Of a stretch of DNA of 8,159 bases, positions 1 through 4,875 are shown in pieces. The stretch covers positions 1 to 8,159 of the forward strand of contig JALQTL010000350.1 in assembly GCA_023260935.1 (NCBI GenBank), read 5' to 3'. The position numbers and the translations under genes are program-made. Under the pieces are notes generated by a model. The model saw only the letters and a program-made list of their open reading frames with translations, was not told where the DNA came from and searched no databases. Source of the DNA: Paracoccaceae bacterium. Its GTDB lineage: Bacteria; Pseudomonadota; Alphaproteobacteria; Rhodobacterales; Rhodobacteraceae. Every line of letters starts with the position of its first letter. The first letter of the stretch is position 1.

Positions 1-1015
1 CCCGCCCTTCGATGATCTTGCGCACCAGATGCGGGTCCGCCATATGCGCCCGCGTCATCCCCACCATGTCCAGCTTGCCGCTGGCAATCGCATGGCGGGC
101 TGTCGCCACATCCGGAATGCGCGCGGCGTGAAAGGTGGGAAAGCCGGTGGCCGCGCGAATGTCGCCCGCGAAATCCAGATGCGGCGCACTGCGCATGCCC
201 TGAATCGGGATCAGGTCGGTCAGTGCGGCATCGGTATCGATCGAGCCGCGCACGACATTCAGAAAGTCGACCAGACCGCTGGCCTTCAGCTTCTGGCTGA
301 CCTCCATCCCTTCGGCGGCGGTCATCCCGCCGGGGGCGCATTGATCGCCGGTATAGCGCAGGCCCACGATGAAATCTTCGCCACAGCGGGCGCGGATCGC
401 CCGCAGCACATCAAAGGTAAAGCGCAGGCGGTTCTCAAGGCTGCCGCCATAGGGGGCCTCCAGATCGTTGGTCAAGGGCGACCAGAACTGTTCCAGAAGG
501 TGGCCATAGGCTTCCAGTTCGATCCCGTCGACACCGGCCGCCTTCATCCTTTCGGCGGCATCTGCGAAATCCCCGATGATGCGGGCAATGTCCCAATCCT
601 CGATCCGCTTCGGAAAGGCGCGGTGGGCGGCTTCGCGTTCGTGGCTGGGGGCCAGAACGGGAAGCCAGTCGGCCTTGTCCCACCTTGTGCGCCGGCCCAG
701 ATGCGTAAGCTGGATCATCACGGCGGCCCCGTGATCGTGGCATTCATCCACCATCGCCTTCATCCAGCCCACCACCTCGTCCTTCCAGGCCAGGATGTTG
801 TTGAACACCGGCGGGCTGTCCCGGGCGATCGAGGCCGACCCTGCCGTCATCGTCAGCGCCACCCCGGCCCGCGCCCGTTCCACATGATAGGCGCGATAGC
901 GGTCTTTCGGCATGCCGTCCTCGGCATAGGCCGGTTCATGACTGCTGATCATGATCCGGTTGCGCAGTGTCAGGTGTTTCAGGCGATAGGGTTGCAGCAG
1001 GGGGTCGTTCGACAT
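1..1015 (-). CDS. NADH:flavin oxidoreductase (old yellow enzyme family), N-methylproline demethylase-like; N-terminal half, runs off window
   Basis: The minus-strand frame is open from ATG 1015-1013 to base 1, giving 338 residues with no stop, so the 3' part lies outside the window. The start has a GGAG ribosome site seven bases upstream. The visible part is the FMN-binding TIM barrel: N-terminal LRNRIMISSHEP (residues 17-28), HGAAVMIQLTHLGRR (95-109), and the family signature around FWSPLTN...APYGGSLENRLRF (177-199), ending in MTRAHMADPHLVRKI. This resembles the 2,4-dienoyl-CoA reductase/trimethylamine dehydrogenase branch, which is about 650-690 residues and continues with a 4Fe-4S cluster and an FAD/NAD domain. 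The barrel looks most like proteins annotated as N-methylproline (stachydrine pathway) demethylases in Rhodobacteraceae. That substrate is recognition only, so oxidative N-demethylation is inferred. The gene is divergent from the TetR gene, which probably controls it. Confidence 0.9.
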   Translation of the reverse strand, partial: MSNDPLLQPYRLKHLTLRNRIMISSHEPAYAEDGMPKDRYRAYHVERARAGVALTMTAGSASIARDSPPVFNNILAWKDEVVGWMKAMVDECHDHGAAVMIQLTHLGRRTRWDKADWLPVLAPSHEREAAHRAFPKRIEDWDIARIIGDFADAAERMKAAGVDGIELEAYGHLLEQFWSPLTNDLEAPYGGSLENRLRFTFDVLRAIRARCGEDFIVGLRYTGDQCAPGGMTAAEGMEVSQKLKASGLVDFLNVVRGSIDTDAALTDLIPIQGMRSAPHLDFAGDIRAATGFPTFHAARIPDVATARHAIASGKLDMVGMTRAHMADPHLVRKIIEGR

Positions 1016-1042
1016 GGGGCCACTCCGGTGGGTTGCCGGAAA

Positions 1043-1071
1043 AGGTTTCCTGAAATGTTCATACCTGTCAA
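1043..1071 (-). promoter_or_regulatory. Putative promoter for the flavin oxidoreductase gene
   Basis: On the minus strand a perfect TTGACA (1071-1066) is followed, after a 17-base spacer, by AAACCT (1048-1043), a poor -10. One arm of the inverted repeat lies inside the spacer, as expected for a repressor site. The -35 is convincing; the -10 is weak, so the exact start of transcription is uncertain. Confidence 0.4.
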
Positions 1072-1095
1072 GTTAACGTGCGCCCATGAACATTT
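1053..1095. promoter_or_regulatory. Inverted-repeat operator candidate for the divergent TetR regulator
   Basis: AAATGTTCAT (1053-1062) and ATGAACATTT (1086-1095) are exact 10-base reverse complements separated by 23 bases; arm centres are 33 bp apart, about three helical turns. Near the middle sits a second, imperfect palindrome CAAGTTAACGTG (1069-1080) around GTTAAC. The left arm overlaps the spacer of the minus-strand promoter, and the right arm ends just before the TetR-gene -35. Binding here could therefore control both divergent genes. TetR proteins commonly bind such sites next to their own gene; that this TetR binds this site is inference. Confidence 0.6.
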
Positions 1096-1097
1096 TC

Positions 1098-1126
1098 TTG
1101 AGTTGCCCCGGCCCCCGGCATAGGCT
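1098..1126 (+). promoter_or_regulatory. Putative promoter for the TetR gene, giving a leaderless or near-leaderless transcript
   Basis: TTGAGT (1098-1103) and TAGGCT (1121-1126) are separated by exactly 17 bases. Transcription would start about seven bases after the -10, at about 1133-1134, which coincides with the ATG at 1134. This fits the lack of a Shine-Dalgarno sequence before that ATG. It also argues against the in-frame ATG at 1086, which would lie upstream of the promoter. Confidence 0.5.
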
Positions 1127-1133
1127 GCGCTGC

Positions 1134-1763
1134 ATGAGCGGACCCGAACAGCAGGAAAGCGGATGGCGCGGATCGCCCGAGCTTTGGGTGAATGCAGCCT
1201 ATGAAACGTTGATCGAACAGGGCATCGACGCGGTAAAGATCCAGACACTGGGCGCGCGGCTGAGGCTTTCGCGCACCAGCTTCTACTGGTTCTTCAAGGA
1301 TCGTCAGGCGCTTCTGGAGGCATTGGCCGATCGCTGGGCCGATGCCACGACCCGCCCGTTGATGGCGGCGGCGCGGGCCTATGCCGGCAGCGAGACAGAG
1401 GCGATGCTGAATGTGATCGGCTGTTTTCTGTCAGACCACAGTTTTGATGCGCGGCTTGAATTCGCGGTGCGGGGCTGGGCATTGCAGGATGCCCGCATGC
1501 TGGCGCGGTTGCATGCGGCCGATGCGGCCCGCCTTCAGGCCCTGTCGGCCATGCTGGGGCTGTGGGGCCATGATGCGCTGGACGCCGATGTGCGGGCGCG
1601 CACCATCTATCTGGTTCAGATCGGCTATATTTCGATGCAGACGCGCGAAACGCTGGAGGTGCGATTGCAACGGATTCCCAAATATGTCGAGGTCTATACC
1701 GGCCGCCCGCCATCCGCCCAAGAGATGGCCCGCTTCAAGGCCCATCTTCTGGCCAAGGCGTGA
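1134..1763 (+). CDS. TetR/AcrR-family transcriptional regulator
   Basis: The 209-residue protein has an N-terminal helix-turn-helix at about residues 20-66. AAYETLIEQG is followed by AVKIQTLGARLRLSRTSFYWFFKDR, the usual TetR pattern in which the recognition helix ends in S-x-x-x-F-Y-x-x-F-x-x-K/R. The rest is the helical ligand-binding/dimerisation domain, whose ligand cannot be read from sequence. An in-frame ATG at 1086 would add 16 residues, but the added segment (NIFLSCPGPRHRLRC) is not TetR-like and carries the inverted-repeat arm and the -35 element, so 1134 is chosen. Overall the protein resembles regulators placed divergently from N-methylproline/betaine demethylase genes in Rhodobacteraceae. 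It probably represses or controls the divergent flavoprotein gene and itself through the 1053-1095 repeat. No terminator is seen after it. Confidence 0.9.
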   Translation: MSGPEQQESGWRGSPELWVNAAYETLIEQGIDAVKIQTLGARLRLSRTSFYWFFKDRQALLEALADRWADATTRPLMAAARAYAGSETEAMLNVIGCFLSDHSFDARLEFAVRGWALQDARMLARLHAADAARLQALSAMLGLWGHDALDADVRARTIYLVQIGYISMQTRETLEVRLQRIPKYVEVYTGRPPSAQEMARFKAHLLAKA

Positions 1764-1867
1764 CAGGCCCCGCCAAGGCACCGTCCCGCCCACTTCCCCG
1801 CGAAGGCCGGATTAATGGTTGACCTTGTCTGCCAATCGTCCATTTTTTTCAAAGGGAGGACGTTGGA

Positions 1868-2167
1868 ATGTGTCAGATCTTCGCAGGTCAGAACCCAAAT
1901 CGCTACGAATCCATCACCCGCCGCCTTCGCCTGAACGGCCAGTCTACCAGCATCCGGCTGGAGCGGGCCTTCTGGGGCATCCTTGACCAGATGGCCCGTC
2001 TGGAAGGCAGCAGCACCCCGGCCTTCTTGTCGAAGCTGCATTCCGAAGTGCTGGAACAGCATGGCGAGGCGCGCAATTTTGCCTCGCTCTTGCGCTGTGC
2101 CTGCACGCTTCATCTGGGTGAGAATGACAAGATGCCCCCGTCAGATCGTCAGATCGCGGCGGAATAG
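1868..2167 (+). CDS. Small ribbon-helix-helix domain protein (MCxIF-type, RHH_4-like)
   Basis: This 99-residue protein starts at ATG 1868, with a strong AGGGAGGA ribosome site (1853-1860) seven bases upstream. It begins MCQIFAGQNPNRY, and the core TRRLRLNGQSTSIRLE (residues 17-32) gives the short beta strand of a ribbon-helix-helix fold. Two helices follow (FWGILDQMARLEG and TPAFLSKLHSEVLEQHG), then NFASLLRCACTLHL. This pattern matches the alphaproteobacterial RHH_4 group of small presumed DNA-binding proteins, whose roles are poorly known. The tail after residue 83 is polar and probably disordered. A TTGACC at 1819-1824 could be a -35, but no good -10 follows. The gene ends 15 bases before the palindrome that precedes the dehydrogenase operon, so local control of that operon is possible but is inference. 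Confidence 0.8.
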   Translation: MCQIFAGQNPNRYESITRRLRLNGQSTSIRLERAFWGILDQMARLEGSSTPAFLSKLHSEVLEQHGEARNFASLLRCACTLHLGENDKMPPSDRQIAAE

Positions 2168-2182
2168 GAAGAAATACACGCT

Positions 2183-2200
2183 GTAGTAGTCCACTACTAC
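2183..2200. promoter_or_regulatory. Perfect palindrome, candidate regulator-binding site of the dehydrogenase operon
   Basis: GTAGTAGT-CC-ACTACTAC has two exact 8-base arms around a CC centre, in the 92-base gap before the VOC gene. No T-run follows and the stem is AT-rich with a two-base loop, so it looks like a protein site rather than a terminator. Its centre (2191.5) lies about 42 bases before the transcription start implied by TAGCCT at 2222-2227. That is the usual place for class II activators such as LuxR/FixJ-type proteins. The neighbouring RHH protein is another possible binder. Confidence 0.6.
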
Positions 2201-2221
2201 CCGGGAATAAAATTGGTCCGC

Positions 2222-2227
2222 TAGCCT
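2222..2227 (+). promoter_or_regulatory. Possible -10 element of the dehydrogenase operon
   Basis: TAGCCT resembles the TAGGCT proposed for the TetR gene. At a 17-base spacing the -35 position reads ACCCGG, with no match to consensus, which suggests an activator-dependent promoter. The -10 is flanked by TTGGT (2213-2217) and ACCAA (2229-2233), a weak inverted repeat. The start of transcription would be near 2234, about 26 bases before the VOC ATG. Confidence 0.3.
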
Positions 2228-2259
2228 TACCAAAGCGACAGCGTTTTTTGGGGGGCAGC

Positions 2260-2655
2260 ATGGCCAAGGCAATCCATTCCATGATCCGCGTTCTGGATGA
2301 GGCGCGGTCCGTTGCCTTCTATGATACTGCGTTTGGGCTGAAGGTTGCCGACAGGCTGGATTTCGACGGCTTCACGCTGATCTACCTTTCCAACCCCGAA
2401 ACCGCCTTTGAACTTGAACTGACGGTGAACAAGGGCCGGACCCAGCCTTACGATCTGGGCGATGGCTATGGCCATCTGGCCGTTTCGGTCACGGATGTGG
2501 CGGCAGAACATGCGCGGCTGGAGGCCGCCGGTCTGGCCCCACGCAAGCTGGTCGATTTCCAGAACAACGGTGTTCCGGTGGCGAAGTTCTTCTTCATCGC
2601 CGATCCCGATGGCTATCAGATCGAGGTTTTGCAAAGGGGGGGCAGGTTCCTGTAG
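2260..2655 (+). CDS. VOC-family protein, glyoxalase I (lactoylglutathione lyase)-like
   Basis: The 131-residue protein starts at ATG 2260, with a G-run ribosome site at 2250-2255; an upstream in-frame TTG at 2248 lies within that site and is rejected. It has the paired beta-alpha-beta-beta-beta modules of the VOC superfamily. The four metal ligands of E. coli glyoxalase I all have counterparts: H6 (KAIHSMIRV), E53 (FELELTVNKG), H72 (GYGHLAVSV) and E122 (GYQIEVLQ). Length and alignment fit GloA (about 135 residues), and there is no signal peptide, so it is cytoplasmic. In that family the reaction is isomerisation of the methylglyoxal-glutathione hemithioacetal to S-lactoylglutathione. As first gene of an operon of exported dehydrogenases, it may act on dicarbonyl by-products or intermediates. 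A different VOC activity with the same fold remains possible. Confidence 0.85.
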   Translation: MAKAIHSMIRVLDEARSVAFYDTAFGLKVADRLDFDGFTLIYLSNPETAFELELTVNKGRTQPYDLGDGYGHLAVSVTDVAAEHARLEAAGLAPRKLVDFQNNGVPVAKFFFIADPDGYQIEVLQRGGRFL

Positions 2656-2675
2656 GGGCCTGTCCCCCTCTTTTT
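2636..2675 (+). terminator. Terminator-like hairpin at the VOC/small-subunit junction
   Basis: GGGGGGCAGG (2637-2646) pairs with CCTGTCCCCC (2659-2668) over ten base pairs, including one G-U; a further G-U can form at 2636/2669. The 12-base loop contains the VOC stop codon (2653-2655), and TTTTT follows at 2671-2675. The shape is that of a rho-independent terminator or partial attenuator inside the operon, 24 bases before the next start. Translation reaching the stop codon would disrupt the stem, so termination may depend on ribosome position. Confidence 0.55.
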
Positions 2676-2699
2676 CCGTTCTTTCATGGGAGGAAGCGA

Positions 2700-3224
2700 A
2701 TGGAGAAGAGGGTGGACAAGGACGGCCTGACGCGCCGCGCGTTGCTGGGGAGGGCAGTTGCGGCCGGGGCACTGGCGGTCATGGGGGCTGGGTTCATCGC
2801 CGCACCCGACGCCGCCTGGGCGATGGAGGTTAGCGTGATCTCGCCCGATGAAATGGCCACATTGCTCCAGATGGCGCGCGATATCTATCCGCACGATCAG
2901 GTGGCCGATGCCTTCTATGCCGTGGCGGTGAAGGGCTACGATTCCGAAGCAAGCAAGGATCTGGTCGCCGCGGGCGTCGCGGAACTGAATGCCGCCGCAG
3001 TGGCGCAGGGCCATGCAGATTATCTTTCGATCGGGTGGGAGGAAGACCGGGTCAAGGTGCTTCAGGCCATCGAGGGCGGGGTGTTCTTCCAGACCATCCG
3101 CGCCGGGCTTGTGACCGGCCTTTACAACCAGAAGGAGGTCTGGCCGATCTTCGGCTATGAAGGCGAGTCCTTCAGCAAGGGCGGTTACATCGACCGCGGC
3201 TTTGATGACATCAACTGGCTTTGA
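2700..3224 (+). CDS. Tat-exported small subunit of a GMC dehydrogenase (gluconate 2-dehydrogenase subunit 3-like)
   Basis: The 174-residue protein starts at ATG 2700 behind a strong GGGAGGA site. Its N-terminus is a twin-arginine signal: T-R-R-A-L-L at residues 11-16, a hydrophobic stretch to about residue 34, and probable cleavage after AWA (residue 41). The mature part begins with a helical region (SPDEMATLLQMARDIYPHD) and ends with GYEGESFSKGGY and RGFDDINWL, features of the gluconate-2-dehydrogenase subunit 3 / FAD-glucose-dehydrogenase gamma family, of matching length. In such complexes the small subunit binds the flavoprotein, helps it fold and carries it through the Tat pore. It lies 15 bases before the GMC gene, whose product has no signal of its own, so the two very likely form one exported enzyme. 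Confidence 0.88.
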   Translation: MEKRVDKDGLTRRALLGRAVAAGALAVMGAGFIAAPDAAWAMEVSVISPDEMATLLQMARDIYPHDQVADAFYAVAVKGYDSEASKDLVAAGVAELNAAAVAQGHADYLSIGWEEDRVKVLQAIEGGVFFQTIRAGLVTGLYNQKEVWPIFGYEGESFSKGGYIDRGFDDINWL

Positions 3225-3239
3225 AAAGGGGGGCGGCAA

Positions 3240-4805
3240 GTGGCAACGTTTGATCTGAACGACGATTCCGTGGTCGTCATCATCGGCACCGGTGCAGGGG
3301 GTGGCGTGCTGGCCAACGAACTGGCGCAGAAGGGTGTCAAGGTCGTGGCGCTGGAGGCCGGCGGAAGGTATCTGCCCGAAGACTATATCAACGACGAATG
3401 GGAAAGCTTCGGCCAGCTGGCATGGCTGGATGCCCGGACCACAAGCGGCACATGGCGGGTGGCCAAGGATTTCGCGGGGCTTCCGGCCTGGATCGTCAAG
3501 GCCGTGGGCGGCACCACCACGCATTGGGCGGGCGCGTCGATCCGCTTTCAGGACCATGAATGGAAGGCGCTGACAACCTATGGCACGGTTGAAGGGGCCA
3601 ATCTTCTGGACTGGCCCATCGACGCCGCCGAAATGGCGCCTTGGTATGAAAAGGCGGAAACGAAACTGGGCGTCACCCGCACGGGCGATCGCGCGGGCCT
3701 GCCCGGCAACAACAATTACAAGGTGTTCGAAAAGGGCGCCAAGGCGCTGGGCTACAAAGAGGTGCATACCGGCCGGATGGCGATCAACTCGGCCGATTAC
3801 GATGGCCGGATGGCTTGCCAGCAGACGGGCTTCTGTTTTCAGGGCTGCAAATGGGGGGCCAAGTGGTCGGCCGCCTATACCGATATCCCGGCGGGCGAGG
3901 CGACGGGCAATCTGGAAGTGCGCGACCGTGCCCATGTGGCCCGCATCCTGCACAATGACGCGGGCAAGGTGTCGGGGGTCGAATATTTCGACAAGGACGG
4001 CAACCTGCAAATGCAGAAGGCCCGGATCGTCTGCGTGGCGGGTAACAGCTTTGAAAGCCCGCGCCTGTTGCTGAACTCGGCCTCCAGCATGTTCCCGGAC
4101 GGGCTGGCGAATTCGTCGGGCATGGTCGGCCGCAACTATATGCGCCACACTACCGGATCGGTCTACGCGATCTTCGACAAGCCCGTGCGGATGTGGCGCG
4201 GCACTACCATGGCCGGCATCGTGCAGGACGAAGCCCGCCACGACCCCTCACGCGGGTTCGTCGGCGGGTACGAGCTGGAAACGCTTAGCCTTGGCTTGCC
4301 CTTCATGGCCGCCTTCCTGAACCCCGGCGGCTGGGGGCGCAGCTTCACCACGGCCCTTGACCATTACGAAAACATGGCCGGCATGTGGATCGTGGGCGAA
4401 GACATGCCCCAGCTTCAGAACGGCGTCACCCTTTCCGAGGCGAAGGACCAGTTCGGCCTGCCGGTTGCGAATGTGCATTTCGACGACCACCCGAATGACA
4501 TCGCCATGCGTAACCACGCCTACAAGCAGGGTATCGCGATGTATGAGGCGGTTGGCGCAACCCGGGCCTTCCCGACGCCGCCCTATCCCTCGACCCACAA
4601 TCTGGGAACCAACCGCATGTCCGAACGGCCCGAGGACGGGGTGGTGAACAGATGGGGCCAGTCGCATGACATCGCCAATCTCTTTGTCTCGGACGGCAGC
4701 CAGTTCACCACCGGCGCCGCCGAAAACCCGACCCTGACGATTGTTGCCCTTGCCATCCGGCAGGCCGATCACATCGCCAGTGAAATGAGCCGCGGAAACC
4801 TTTGA
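3240..4805 (+). CDS. GMC-family FAD dehydrogenase catalytic subunit with predicted 3Fe-4S cluster
   Basis: The 521-residue protein starts at GTG 3240, six bases after AAGGGGGG. The FAD-binding Rossmann motif is GTGAGGG (residues 16-22), with E39 at the end of the second strand (VVALEAGG); GGTTTHWAGAS (90-100) is the second flavin-contact segment. The probable catalytic pair is H453 (STHNLGTNRM) and N496 (AAENPTLT). C193, C199 and C203 form C-x5-C-x3-C, the spacing of the 3Fe-4S ligands in the alpha subunit of Burkholderia FAD glucose dehydrogenase. The gluconate, fructose and sorbitol dehydrogenase relatives share this architecture. They oxidise a sugar or polyol and send electrons through the cluster to a cytochrome rather than to oxygen. 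No export signal is present, so transport with the small subunit is inferred. The usual triheme cytochrome gene is not beside it. The substrate is unknown. Confidence 0.92.
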   Translation: MATFDLNDDSVVVIIGTGAGGGVLANELAQKGVKVVALEAGGRYLPEDYINDEWESFGQLAWLDARTTSGTWRVAKDFAGLPAWIVKAVGGTTTHWAGASIRFQDHEWKALTTYGTVEGANLLDWPIDAAEMAPWYEKAETKLGVTRTGDRAGLPGNNNYKVFEKGAKALGYKEVHTGRMAINSADYDGRMACQQTGFCFQGCKWGAKWSAAYTDIPAGEATGNLEVRDRAHVARILHNDAGKVSGVEYFDKDGNLQMQKARIVCVAGNSFESPRLLLNSASSMFPDGLANSSGMVGRNYMRHTTGSVYAIFDKPVRMWRGTTMAGIVQDEARHDPSRGFVGGYELETLSLGLPFMAAFLNPGGWGRSFTTALDHYENMAGMWIVGEDMPQLQNGVTLSEAKDQFGLPVANVHFDDHPNDIAMRNHAYKQGIAMYEAVGATRAFPTPPYPSTHNLGTNRMSERPEDGVVNRWGQSHDIANLFVSDGSQFTTGAAENPTLTIVALAIRQADHIASEMSRGNL

Positions 4806-4806
4806 T

Positions 4807-4845
4807 CCCGGCCCCGGGCCGGGCGCCTGACGCGGGCGCCCGGCC
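4807..4845 (+). repeat. Two overlapping, mutually exclusive GC-rich hairpins between the GMC and propeller genes
   Basis: Hairpin A pairs CCCGGCC (4807-4813) with GGCCGGG (4817-4823) around a three-base loop. Hairpin B pairs 4817-4827 (GGCCGGGCGCC region) with 4835-4845 over eleven base pairs around a seven-base loop, TGACGCG. Both need 4817-4823, so only one can form at a time. No T-run follows, so this is not a standard terminator. An intercistronic mRNA-stabilising, processing or rho-related element is more likely. Confidence 0.55.
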
Positions 4846-4875
4846 GCCGACCTTGTGAAACAGTGGGAGGATAAG

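Noticed and set aside
1038..1050. GGAAA-AGG-TTTCC inverted repeat in the divergent gap
   Set aside because: Five-base arms are too short to call a site by themselves; it may just be part of the flavoprotein leader.
29..1123. Plus-strand open frame of 364 codons opposite the flavin oxidoreductase
   Set aside because: The minus-strand frame gives an unmistakable OYE-family protein with a ribosome site; the plus frame is its shadow.
1086..1133. Upstream ATG for the TetR gene
   Set aside because: The added residues are not TetR-like, and the segment contains an operator arm and both promoter elements.
1764..1867. Gap between the TetR and RHH genes, checked for terminators and small genes
   Set aside because: No stem plus T-run and no credible small gene; only a lone TTGACC (1819-1824) without a good -10.
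2183..2200. Palindrome after the RHH gene as a rho-independent terminator
   Set aside because: Low-GC stem, two-base loop and no following T-run; a protein-binding site fits better.
2616..4241. Long open frame on the minus strand (541 codons) opposite the small-subunit and GMC genes
   Set aside because: It is antisense to two well-supported genes, has no recognisable domain and has the composition expected of an antisense shadow in GC-rich DNA.
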